Assembly: GCF_001687325.1 (NCBI RefSeq)
Contig: NZ_LZRD01000006.1
Span: forward strand, 62,001-126,000
Source: Streptomyces sp. PTY087I2
GTDB lineage: Bacteria; Actinomycetota; Actinomycetes; Streptomycetales; Streptomycetaceae
Length of the DNA: 64,000 nucleotides
Reading direction: 5' to 3'
Position numbers and translations under genes: made by a program. Every line of letters starts with the position of its first letter. Within the stretch, counting starts at the first letter, position 1. The notes under the pieces are model-generated. The model ran no database searches, was not told the DNA's origin, and worked only from the letters and a program-made list of their open reading frames with translations. Positions 35,679 to 47,200 of the stretch are shown piece by piece.

Positions 35679-35697
35679 TAAAGATAGCCTTACCTAA
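35679..35697. promoter_or_regulatory. Iron box before mbtH and the NRPS operon
   Basis: TAAAGATAGCCTTACCTAA matches the iron-box consensus at about 14 of 19 positions; the right half (GCCTTACCTAA) is nearly perfect. It lies 17 bases upstream of the mbtH GTG, so the repressor would block the promoter or early transcription of the biosynthetic genes. Confidence 0.8.
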
Positions 35698-35713
35698 GTC
35701 TCTGGAGGATGCG

Positions 35714-35932
35714 GTGACCAATCCGTTCGAGGACGAGGACGGCACCTACCTGGTGCTCGTCAACGACGAGGGGCAGCACTCCTTGTGGCCCGCGTTCGCC
35801 GAGGTGCCCGCCGGATGGACGGTGGCCCACCCGGAGGACACCCGCCAGGCCTGCCTGGACTACGTCGAGCAGAACTGGACCGACCTGCGGCCCAAGAGCC
35901 TGATAGAGAGCATGGCGGCCGATCCGACATGA
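35714..35932 (+). CDS. MbtH-like protein, NRPS adenylation partner
   Basis: A 72-aa protein that binds and activates NRPS adenylation domains. It shows the whole signature: '[26 protein letters not shown]', '[10 protein letters not shown]', '[17 protein letters not shown]'. The three invariant tryptophans are present. GTG at 35714 follows TCTGGAGGA and gives the standard 'TNPFED' start. It sits directly behind an iron box and its stop overlaps the multicopper oxidase start (ATGA). Its partners are presumably the two NRPS proteins that follow. Confidence 0.97.
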   Translation: MTNPFEDEDGTYLVLVNDEGQHSLWPAFAEVPAGWTVAHPEDTRQACLDYVEQNWTDLRPKSLIESMAADPT

Positions 35933-37956
35933 GAACTCCCCCCAAGCCGTCGGACCTGGTAGCCCGCCGGGGGTTCCTCATCGGAGCCGGGGTGGCGGGC
36001 GCGGGGGCGGCCCTCGGCACCGGACTCGCCCTCCCCGGCGGATCCGGCCGCGCCGTGGCCGCCACCGCCCCACCCCGGTCCGCCCTCATGACGGCAGCCC
36101 TCGGCACCCCCCTCGACGACCTGCCCGACGCCGTCCGTGAAGCCCGGGAGACCGGCCCCCGGCTCACCGGGGCCGCCGCCGACAAGGCCGCCCGCGCGGC
36201 AAAGGCCGCGAAAAGCCTCGTGCCCTTCCTGGACCCGCTGCCCGTTCCCCGGGTGATCAGCGGCCGCAAGGGCGAGCTGACCGTCACGATGCGCTCGGCC
36301 CGCGTCCGCCTCCACCGCAGCCTCCCGCCCACCCGGCTGTGGACGTACGAAGGCACACATGTCGGGCCGACCATCGAGGCGAAGCGCGGCAGCCGGCTCC
36401 GTATCGCCTGGGAGAACGACCTGACCGGCGCCTACCCCCTGCCCGCCGTGCGCGTTCCCTTCGCGTACGACCCCGAGCTGCCCCTCATGTGGGACCGCCC
36501 CGGACGTGAGGGCGCCACCGCGCGCGCCGACGTCGCCCGACTGCCCCCATGGGCCGTCGTGCACCTGCACGGAGCCGTCACCGGCGGCGGCAACGACGGC
36601 TGGGCGGAGAACGCCGTCCTGCCGGGCGCCGCCCAGCTCGCCGAATACCCCAACGAACAGCCCGCCGCCGGACTCTGGTACCACGACCACGCCATGCACA
36701 TCACGCACCTCAACGTGATGACCGGCCTCGGCGCGGGCGCCTATCTCATCCGGGACGAGGAGGAACGGCGGTTACGCCTGCCGACAGGCGACCGGGAGAT
36801 CCCGCTCGTCTTCTTCGACCGCAACCTCGACCTCGACGACGACGGCGCGTTCACCGGCGACCTCCTCTACAAGGGCATCGTCGTCGCCGACGACCCCTAC
36901 GAGCTGGTCCGCCCCTTCACCGGACCGTTCAACCTGGTCAACGGGGTGATCTGGCCGCACCTCGACGTGGAGGCCGGGTGGTACCGCTTCCGGGCCCTCA
37001 ACGCCTCGAACAACCGCCCCTACCTCCTGAAGATCCTCGACGAGGACGGCAAGGAACTCTCCTCCGACGCCTTCCGGCTGATCGGCACGGACAGCGGACT
37101 GCTGCCGAAGCCCGACCCGGTGACCGACGGCGTCCCGCTCACCCCCGGTGAACGCGCCGACCTGCTGGTCAACTTCGGGTCCCTGCACGGCAGAAGACTC
37201 CGGCTCGTCAACGCCCTTCCCGAACCCGGGGCCCGTCCCGACCTGATGGAGTTCCGCGTCGCCTCCCGGGCCGGACACGACACGTTCGTCCCGCCGAAGC
37301 GCCTCGCCACCTCCTTCACCCCGGCCAAACCCCCGGCCTCCGCCCCCGAACGCCTCGTCGTCGTCACCCCCGTCTACCCCAAGGACCCCGAACTCTGGGA
37401 GATGGAGGAGACCGAGGCACCCGAGGGCAAGCTCCCGATCGACGGCATCGTCCAGATCGAGGACGAGCACGGCACGGTCCGCACCTTCCGGCGGGTCTCC
37501 GCCACCTTCGACGACCCCGTACGGTTCACCGTCGCCGCCGGAGCCACCGAACGCTGGAGATTCCTCAGCCTGGAGAAATCCGAAGGCGCCTACCCACACC
37601 CGATGCACCTCCACGCGGTCGCCTTCCAAGGACTGAGCCGCGAGGTGTACGACGTCAGCTCCTTCACCTTCTTCGAGCTGCCGGGCGGCGGCTACGGAGC
37701 CGGCACCACCACCCCGATCCGCTGGACGAAGAACGCCCCGCTGACCGCCGCCGAACAGGGCCCCAAAGACGTCATCTCCCTGGCGCCCGCCCAACTCATC
37801 ACCGTCGGGGCCACGTTCACCGGGCCGCCCGGCCGGTTCATGCACCACTGTCACGTCTACGAGCACGAGGACATGATGATGATGCGCCCCTTCGTGGTGC
37901 AGCCCGAAGCCGTCATGAAACTCGCCCCCCACCACGGTCACAGACCCCACGCCTGA
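35929..37956 (+). CDS. Tat-exported multicopper oxidase, phenoxazinone-synthase-like
   Basis: A 675-aa copper oxidase. A twin-arginine signal '[11 protein letters not shown]' (11-21) is followed by a hydrophobic stretch and 'AVAAT', so it should act outside the membrane. The four copper motifs are all present: 'HLHG' (212-215), 'WYHDHAMH' (H252, H254), 'HPMHLH' and '[14 protein letters not shown]'; the last holds the type 1 copper ligands. Length and layout resemble phenoxazinone synthase and the large two- or three-domain laccases of Streptomyces, which couple phenols or aminophenols. In this operon it could oxidise a catechol siderophore, act as ferroxidase, or modify the peptide. Residue 282 is encoded by TTA (36772-36774), so translation should depend on bldA. 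Confidence 0.88.
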   Translation: MRTPPKPSDLVARRGFLIGAGVAGAGAALGTGLALPGGSGRAVAATAPPRSALMTAALGTPLDDLPDAVREARETGPRLTGAAADKAARAAKAAKSLVPFLDPLPVPRVISGRKGELTVTMRSARVRLHRSLPPTRLWTYEGTHVGPTIEAKRGSRLRIAWENDLTGAYPLPAVRVPFAYDPELPLMWDRPGREGATARADVARLPPWAVVHLHGAVTGGGNDGWAENAVLPGAAQLAEYPNEQPAAGLWYHDHAMHITHLNVMTGLGAGAYLIRDEEERRLRLPTGDREIPLVFFDRNLDLDDDGAFTGDLLYKGIVVADDPYELVRPFTGPFNLVNGVIWPHLDVEAGWYRFRALNASNNRPYLLKILDEDGKELSSDAFRLIGTDSGLLPKPDPVTDGVPLTPGERADLLVNFGSLHGRRLRLVNALPEPGARPDLMEFRVASRAGHDTFVPPKRLATSFTPAKPPASAPERLVVVTPVYPKDPELWEMEETEAPEGKLPIDGIVQIEDEHGTVRTFRRVSATFDDPVRFTVAAGATERWRFLSLEKSEGAYPHPMHLHAVAFQGLSREVYDVSSFTFFELPGGGYGAGTTTPIRWTKNAPLTAAEQGPKDVISLAPAQLITVGATFTGPPGRFMHHCHVYEHEDMMMMRPFVVQPEAVMKLAPHHGHRPHA

Positions 37957-37988
37957 CCCACCCCCCACCCCGGGCCCGGCGAGGCCCC

Positions 37989-38038
37989 GCACCGGGACGC
38001 CGCCCGCCCCCGCACCACCGGCCGGCCGGTCCCGGTGC
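37989..38038 (+). terminator. Possible hairpin between the oxidase gene and the NRPS gene
   Basis: GCACCGGGAC (37989-37998) and GTCCCGGTGC (38029-38038) are perfectly complementary across a 30-base loop. In the 255-base gap 37957-38211 I see no iron box or other operator, so this may attenuate rather than end the operon. Confidence 0.4.
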
Positions 38039-38211
38039 GCCCCCGCGCCCGCTCACCCCCCACCAGTCACTTCACTCACCCTCGCCCCACTGACGTAACA
38101 CCGCCGCGCCGACGGCCTCGTCCGCGTGCCCTTCGGCACGCCCTGCCCACGAACCTGCCCACCTCACCGGGAGAAAAAATCCGGCCGAGGTTTCCTGCCG
38201 GGAGAATGCGC

Positions 38212-41200
38212 ATGAGCACCCACCGCGAACGCCTGCCGCTGACCGAAGCCCAGCTCGGTCTCTGGTCAGCGCAGCGAATCGATCCGGCGAACCCCGTGTA
38301 TCTCACCGCGGAGTACGTCGAGTTGACGGGACCCCTGGACGAGCGGGCGTTCGCGGAAGCCGTGACCCGGGCCGTCGGCGAGGCCGACGGGCTCTCCGTA
38401 CGCTTCACGGCCGACGGCGACGACATCCACCAGGAGACCGGCGCGGTCGCCCCGGCCGGACCCGAACTCCTCGACCTCCGCACCGCCGACGACCCGCACG
38501 ACACCGCCCTGGCCTGGATGGAGGAGGAACGCTCCACCCCGGCCGACATGGAGCACGGCCCGCTCTACCGGCACGCCCTGCTGCGCACCGGCGACCGGCG
38601 GTGGCTGTGGTACCACCGCTGCCACCACATCCTCCTCGACGCCTACGGCTACGCCCGCCTCGCCGAACGCGTCGCCGAGCTCTACGGCCACGCATGTGCG
38701 GGCACCCGGCCGCCCGCTCCATCGTTCGGCACCCTCCGCGACGCGATCGAGGAGGACCAGCGCTACACGGACTCCGAACAGCACGCGCTCGACGCCCGGT
38801 TCTGGCAGGACCTGATGGCCGACCGGCCGCACCCGCCGACCCCGGCCCGCACCGCACCCAGCCGTATCCCGCCCCGCTTCCTGCGCAGCCGCCTCACCCT
38901 CGGGGCCGAAGACGCCGAACGGCTCGCCGCCTTCGCCCAGCGGTCCCGCGCCACCTGGCCCGAGGCCGTGACCGCCGCCTGGGCGCTCTACCTGACCCGG
39001 CTCACCAACACGCCCGAAGCCGTCATCGGCTCGCCCGTCAGCAACCGCACGGGCAGCGTCCTCGCCCGCACTCCCGTCACCGCCGTCAACGTCGTCCCGC
39101 TCCGGGTCGCCGTCGACGAACGGGAAGCGGTCGGCGACCTCCTGCGCCGCATCACCCGCACCCTGCGCCGCCAGCGCCGGCACCAGCGGTACCGGGGCGA
39201 GCAACTCCGGCGTGACCTCCAGCTGTTGGGCCACGGCAGACGGCTCGTCGGCCCCCAGCTGAATATCAAGCCGTTCACCACGGACCTCGCCTTCGGCGAC
39301 TGCCGGGGCGCGGTGCACTCGCTGGCCGCCGGAGCCGTCGAGGACCTCAACGTCACCGTGAGCGACCGGGGCGGCCCGGACACCGGCCTCACCGGCCTCG
39401 ACCTCGTCCTGGACGGCAATCCCGACCTGTACGGGCCCGAGGAGCCGGCCACGCACCTGCGCCGTTTCGCCACCCTTCTGGACCGGCTTTCCCGCGCGGA
39501 GCCCGACCTCCCGGCGGGCCGCGTCGGCTACCTGGACGAGGCCGAACAGCGACGCGTGCTGGAGGAGTTCAACGCTCCCGCCGACGAGGCCGCTGAAGGC
39601 GTTCCGGCCCCGGGCCTCGCCGAGGGCTTCGCGGCGCAGGCCCGCCGCACCCCGCACGCGCCCGCCCTCCGCTGCGGCGACGCCGTCGTCACGTACGCGG
39701 AGCTGGCGGACCGCGCCGACCGCCTGGCTTCGGTCCTCCGGGCCCGGGGTGCGGGCCGGGGCAGCCTGATCGCCGTCGCCCTTCCCCGGGGCGAAGCGCT
39801 CCTGGTCGCGCTGCTGGCCGTGGCGTCGGCGGGAGCCGCGTACGTACCGCTGGACCCGCGCTACCCGGCAGACCGCCTGCGGTACATGCTGGCGGACAGC
39901 CGGCCCCTGCTGCTGGTCACGGACCGGGCCCACCCCTGGGGCGGCGGGCTGCCGCTGCTCACGGTGGCCCCGGACGGCACGGTCGGGGGCGGGGGACCGG
40001 AGGCCGACGACTCGGCCCGGGGAGCGGAGGGCGTCGGCTCGGCCCCGGGAGCGGAGACCGAGGCCGACGGCCCGGCAGCATCGGGACAGGCCCACCCGGG
40101 CGACCCCGCCTATGTCATCTACACCTCCGGTTCCACCGGCCGCCCCAAGGGCGTCGTGGTGCCCCGCCTCGCCCTCGACAACCTCCTGGCCGCCATGGGC
40201 CGACTGCTCGACCTGTCCGGCGAGGACCGTCTGCTCGCGGTCACCACCGTCTCCTTCGACATCGCCGCCCTCGAACTCTTCGTCCCGCTCCTCGGCGGGG
40301 CCACCGTCGTGCTCGCGGCCGACGACGACGTACGCGACCCCTTCGCGCTCGCCGGGCTCATCCGGTCGACCGCGCCCACGGTCATGCAGGCCACCCCCTC
40401 CCTCTGGCGCGTCCTCGCCGACGCCGACCCGGACGCGCTGGGCGGTCTGCGGGCGCTCAGCGGGGGAGAGCCGCTGCCCGCCGACCTGGCGGACACCCTG
40501 ACCCGGCACGCGAACGGTCTCGTCAACCTGTACGGGCCGACCGAGACCACCATCTGGTCCACCGCGGCCGTCCTCGACCGCGGGGAGCCGCCGCACGTCG
40601 GCCGCCCCGTCCGCCGCACCCGCGCCTACGTCCTGGACCGCACCCTCACCCCCGCCCCCGTCGGCGTGACCGGCGAACTGCACCTCGCTGGAGACGGGGT
40701 CGCCGACGGCTACTCCGGCCGGCCCGCGCTCACCGCCGAACGCTTCGTCGCCGACCCCTACGGCCCGCCCGGCAGCCGGATGTACCGGACCGGGGACCTG
40801 GCCCGGTTCCGCGACGACGGCACCCTGGAGGTGCTGGGCCGCGCCGACCACCAGGTGAAGATCCGCGGGCACCGCGTGGAGCCGGGCGAGATCGAGGCCG
40901 CGCTCCTGGCGCACCCCTCGGTCGCGGAGGCCGCCGTGACCGCTGTCCCGACGCCGGGCGGCGACCTGACCCTCGCCGCGTACTGCGTACTCGTCCGTAC
41001 GGGGCAGGGGGCCGCGCGTACGGAGAACGAGCCCGTCGCCGAGGTTGGAGCAGGCAGCGACGGTCTCTGGGCCGAGCCCCTACGCGCCGCGCTCGCCGAG
41101 CAGCTGCCCGAACACCTGGTGCCCGGCCACTTCGTGGCGCTGGACCGGCTGCCGCTGACCCCGAACGGCAAGACCGACCGGGCCGCGCTGCCCGCCGTCG

Positions 41201-44200
41201 GGACCGCCGCCCGCCCCGTACCCGGACGGGCTCCGAGGCCCGGAGCGGAGGCGCTGCTGTGCGAGCTGTACGCCGACGTGCTCGGCCACGGCTCCGTGGC
41301 GCCCGACGACGACTTCTTCCTCCTCGGCGGCCACTCGCTGTCCGCAGCCCGCCTGGTGACCGCGCTCCGTTCCCGTACCGGGGCCGAACTCCCCGTACGC
41401 GCCCTGTTCGACGCGTCCACCCCGGCCCGCCTGGCCCCCGTCCTGGAAGCGGCCGAGGCCGCCCGGCGGTCGGCCGGGGCGCCGCCTCCGCTGGTCCGAC
41501 GGCCCCGCCCCGAGCGGCCGCCGCTCTCCTTCGGGCAGCGGCGGCTGTGGTTCCTCGCCCAGAGCCATGGCGAGGACGGCTCGTACAACATCCCCCTCGC
41601 CCTGGACATCGCGGGCCGGCTCGACCCGGACGCCCTGCGCCGCGCACTGGCCGACATCGCAGCCCGCCACGAGATCCTGCGCACCGTGCTGCCTGTTCAG
41701 GGCGGGGAGGCCTGGCAGCGCGTGCTGGACATCGCGTCGGCCGAGCCCGCGCTCACCGAAGTCGCCGTGCCCGAGGCGGAACTGGCCGACCGCATCGCCG
41801 CCGAGGCCGCGAGGCCGTTCGCCGTCGAGCGCGAAACACCGTGGCGCGCAGTGCTGTTCACGCCCGAGCGGGAGAACGGGAAGCCCGTCCGGCAGACCCT
41901 GCTGCTCGTCCTGCACCACATCGCCGCCGACGAGTGGTCGCTGCCGTCCCTCCTCGACGACCTCGCCGCCGCCTACACCGCCCGCCTCTCCGGCGCCGCC
42001 CCCTTGCTGCCGCGCCTGCCCGTGGACCACGCCGACTTCACCCTCTGGCAGCGCGACGCCGTGGCCGCGAGCGAAGACGTGGACGCGGACTACTGGCGCA
42101 CCCTGCTGAGCGGCGCACCCGAACAGCTGACCCTGCCCTGGGCCCGGCCCCGGCCCGACCGTACCGGCGGCCCCGCCCGTACCCACGACTTCGTCCTCGA
42201 CGCCGAACTGCACCAGCGCGTCCGGGCGTTGGCCCGGCGGACCCGCACCACGACCTTCATGGTCCTGCACGCCGCGTTCGCCGCCACCCTCTCCCAGCTC
42301 GGCTGCGGCGACGACCTCGTCATCGGCACACCCGTCGCGGGACGCGACGACGAAGCGCTCCGCGACAGCGTCGGGTTCTTCATCAACACCCTGCCGCTGC
42401 GCACCACTCTGCACGGCTCACCGAGCTTCCTCGACCTGCTGGCCCGCACCAGGGACGACGATCTCGCCGCCCTCGCCCACCAGCGCCTCCCGCTGGAGCG
42501 CATCGTCGCCGAGGTCAACCCGCCCCGCCTGCCGGGCGTGAGCCCCCTGTTCCAGGTGCTGTTCGCCGTACGGGAGGAGTTCCCCGACCGGCCCGTGCTG
42601 CCCGGGCAGACCGGGCGGCCCCGCCTCGTCGCGACCGGGGCCGCCAAGTTCGACCTCCAGTGCACCATCAGCGAGGACCCCGCCACCGGCCGGGCGACCG
42701 GGCAGCTCGAATACCGCACCGACCTCTGGGACGCCTCCGCCGCCGACCGGTTCACCGCTGCCCTGCTCAACGTTCTCGACCAGGCCACCGCCGCCCCGGA
42801 ACGCCCCGTCGCCACACTGCGGACGGCCTCCGGCGCGGTCGTGACGCCCGAGCCGCGCTTCGTCCCGGCCACATCGCCCGCCGAGCTGTGCGCCGCCCAG
42901 GCCGCCCGCACTCCCTCCCGTACCGCACTGATCTGCGGGGCCGACGAGATCAGTTACGCGGAACTCGACGAGCGCGCCGCCCGGTTGGCCCGGCTGCTTG
43001 CCGAACGCGGTGCGCGCCCCGGTGTCCTGGTGGGCGTCAGCCTGCCCCGGAACGCCGACCTCCTCGTCACCCTGCTCGCCGTCGGCCGGACCGGGGCCGC
43101 CTACCTCCCCGTCGACCCCGACTTCCCGCCCGACCGCATCCGGATGCTGCTGGCCGACGCCGCACCGGCCCTCCTCGTCACCGACCGGGCCACCGCCGAC
43201 TCCCTCGAAGCGGATCCGCGCACCGCCCTCCTCCTGGACGACCCCGCCACCGTGCGCGCCGCCGCCGACGCCGTACCGCTCGCACCCCGGCCCGCCCACG
43301 GCGACGCGCCCGCCTACGTCATCCACACCTCGGGCTCCACCGGCCGCCCCAAGGGGGTGGTCGTCACGCGGGCCGCCGTCGTCAACTTCCTGCTCTGCCT
43401 CGCCGACACCCTGGATTTCCGGGGCTCCGAGCGGCTCCTCGCCGTCACCACCGTCGGCTTCGACATCGCCGTCCTCGAACTGTTCCTGCCCCTGATCACC
43501 GGAGGCACGGTCGTCCTCGCCGACCGGGAACAGGTCCGTGACCCCGCCCTCCTCGCCGGGCTCATCGACACCGCCCGCCCCACCGTCATGCAGGCCACAC
43601 CCTCCCTGTGGCGGTCCCTGCTGGACGCCCGGCCCGATGCGGTGGACGGGCTGCTCGCTCTCGCCGGCGGCGAAGCCCTCGCCCCCGACCTCGCCCGGCG
43701 GCTCATCGCCCACGGGGCCCGACTCGTCAACCTCTACGGACCCACCGAGACCACCATCTGGTCCACCGCGGGCGCCCTCGACGCGACGGCCGCCGAGGCC
43801 CCGCACATCGGGACGCCGCTGTGGAACACCCGCGCCCTGGTCCTCGGCCGAGGCCTGGTTCCGGTGCCCGCCGGAGTGACCGGTGAGCTGTATCTCGCGG
43901 GCGACGGACTGGCGTTGGGCTATCTGGGCCGCCCGGGGCAGACCGCCGAACGCTTCACCGCCGAGCCCGGCGGACCGCCCGGGGCCCGCATGTACCGCAC
44001 CGGCGACCTCGCCCGGCTGCGCACCGACGGCACCCTGGAGATCGTCGGCCGCGCGGACCACCAGGTGAAGATCCGCGGCCACCGCATCGAACCCGGCGAA
44101 GTCGCCGCCGCACTCCGCGCCCACCCGGCGGTCGAGGACGCGGCCGTCATCGCCCACCAGGGCCCCGCCGACCCCACGCCCCGCCTCGTCGCCTACCTCA

Positions 44201-47200
44201 CCGGGCTCACCGGCACCCCCGAAACCCGGGCGACCACGGCCGCCCGGGTCCGCGAGGAGCTGCGCACCGTGCTGCCCGGCCACCTCGTCCCGGACCTCTG
44301 CCTCCCGCTCGACGCCCTCCCGCTCACCCCCAACGGCAAGCTCGACCGCAACGCCCTGCCCGTGCCCCGCCCCGCCGCCGCACCCACCGGACGCGCCCCT
44401 GCCGGACAGCGCGAGGAACTGCTCGCCGCACTCTTCGCCGAACTCCTCGGCCTCGAACAGGTCAGCGCCGAAGCCGACTTCTTCGCCCTCGGCGGACACT
44501 CCCTGCTCGCCGCCCGGCTGGCCACCCGAGCCGCCGACGTGCTGGGACACCCGATCCCCGTCCGGCAGATCTTCGACACCCCGACCGTCGCCGCGCTCGC
44601 CGCCCGGTCGGCGCCCCCGGGCACCCTCCTGCCCGCACTCCAACAGACCGTCCATGACAGCCCGTTGCCCCTCTCGCCCGCCCAAGCGCGGCTGTGGTTC
44701 CTGAGCAGCCTCCAGCCCGGCCCCGCCTACCACCTGCCCTTCGTCCTCACCCTCACCGGCGAGGTCGACCACGAGGCCCTGACCGCCGCCGTCGGAGACC
44801 TCGCCGCGCGCCACTCCGTCCTGCGCACCGTGTTCCCCGAGGCCGACGGGGAGCCGACCCAGCGCGTCCTGGACCAGGTCGACGCCGTGCGGCTCCGGAC
44901 CGTGCAAAGCCGGGAGGAAGCAGAGGAGTTGCTGGGTGCGCTGAGTGCCGAGCCCTTCGACCTCGCCACCGAACCGCCCTTCCGCGTCACCGTCCTGACG
45001 GAGCCCGACCGCACCACCGTCCTGCTTCTGATCCACCACATCGCCGCCGACGAATGGTCCGTCGAACCGCTGCTCACCGATCTGTCCGCCGCCTACCGCG
45101 CCCGGCTCGCCGGGAACGCCCCCGACCTGCCGCCGCTCACCGTGCACTACACGGACTACGCCCACTGGCAGCGCACCCTCCTCGACCAAGGTCACCTCGG
45201 CGACCAGGCCGACTTCTGGCGGCGGACGCTCCACGGCGCACCCGCCGTCCTCGACCTGCCCACCGACCGCCCCCGGCCCGAAACCCCCAGCGGACGCGGC
45301 GGGTTCGTCCCCTTCGCCCTCCCCGACGAGGTCGCCTCCGGGCTGCGCTCCTTGGCCGCCGACGCCGGAGTGACCCCGTTCATGGTCACCCAGGCGGCCC
45401 TGTGTTCCCTGCTCGCCGGACTCGGGGCCGGGGACGACATCCCCCTCGGCGTGCCCACCGCCGGCCGGGGCGAGCGCAGTACGGAAGACCTCATCGGCTT
45501 CTTCGTGAACACGCTCGTCCTGCGCACCGATCTCTCCGGCGACCCGACCTTCCGTGAACTCCTCGGCCGAGTCAGGGCGGTGGACCTCGACGCCTTCGAC
45601 CACGCGGAACTGCCCTTCGAGCGGGTCGTTGAGGAGCTGAACCCCGAACGCGGGGCGGCCAACCCGCTGTTCCAGGTGATGCTGACGTACCAGAACCGCA
45701 CCCCGGTCCCGTTCGCCGCACCCGGTATCGACGACGCCGCGTTCACCCTGCGGGAGACGGACACCGCGAAGTTCGACCTCATCGTCGGGTTCACCGACCA
45801 TCTCTCCGGCGGCACCGTCGACGGGGCGATCAACTACAGCGCCGACCTGTTCGACGCCGCCACCGTCCGCACCCTCGCCGACCGGCTGGTGACGGTCCTG
45901 TCCCGCGCGGTCGCCCACCCCGACACGTCGATCGGCTCGCTCGGCGTCCTCGTCGCGGGGGAGGAGGACACTCTCCTGCGCGGCTGGAACCCCACCGGTG
46001 ACCACCACGGCACCCCGTCCGTCCTCGACCGCTTCGCCCGCGCTGCCGCCGACCACCCCGACGCCCCCGCCCTCACCCACGACGGCGACTCCCTCACGTA
46101 CGCCGAACTCGACTTCCGTACCAACGCGTTGGCTCGGCTACTCCTGTCGTACGGCATCGGCCCCGAGGACCGGGTCGCGCTGCTGCTGCCCCGCTCGGCG
46201 ACGCTCGTCGAAGCGGTCCTCGCCGTCGCCAAGACCGGGGCGGCGTACGTCCCCGTCGACCCCGCGTACCCCCAGGACCGCATCGCCTGGACCCTCCAGG
46301 ACGCCGCCCCCGCCCTCGTCCTCACCGACACCCTGACCGCCGGCCGCACCCCCGCCACCTGCACCGCACCCGTACTCGTCCTCGATGACCCGACTACCAA
46401 CGACAGTTGGCGGCGACAGACGGACCGGCCGGTCACCGACGCCGAACGCCCCTCGCCGCTCCGCCAGGACAACGCCGCCTACCTCATCTACACCTCGGGC
46501 TCCACCGGCCGCCCCAAGGGTGTCGTCGTCACCGGACGCAACCTCGCCCGCCTCTTCGACGCCACCGCCGAGGACGCGTTCGGCCCCGACGACGTCTGGA
46601 CCCTCGTCCACTCCTACGCCTTCGACTTCTCCGTCTGGGAGATGTGGGGCGCCCTCCTCCACGGCGGCCGTCTCGTCGTCGTCCCGCACACCGTCACCCG
46701 GTCACCGGACGACTTCCTGAACCTGCTGCACCGCGAGCGCGTCACCGTCCTCAACCAGACCCCGTCCGCCTGCTACCAGCTCACCGAAGCGCTCACCGCC
46801 CCCGGCTCGCCCGGCATCCCGCCCGCCCTGCGGCTGATCGTCCTCGGCGGCGAGGCGCTGGACCCCGCCCGCCTCGCCCCCTGGCTCCGGACGCCCGACG
46901 CGCCCCGCGTGGTCAACATGTACGGGATCACCGAGACCACCGTCCACGTCACCACCCACGACCTCACTCCCGACACTCTGGTCCCGGGCACCAGTCCCGT
47001 CGGCCGGGCCATCGACGACCTGCGGCTCTACGTCCTGGACCGGCGGCTGCGGCCCGTGCCGCCGGGTGTCACCGGTGAGCTGTACGTCGCCGGGGCCGGG
47101 CTCTCCCGCGGCTACCGGGGACGCCATGTGCTGACCGCCGAGCGCTTCGTCGCCGACCCGTTCGGGGCGCCCGGCACCCGGATGTACCGCAGTGGCGACC

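Noticed and set aside
38035..38211. Earlier start for the large NRPS
   Set aside because: The extra 59 residues are Arg/Pro-rich and lack a ribosome site; the EntF-like C domain starts right after the ATG at 38212.
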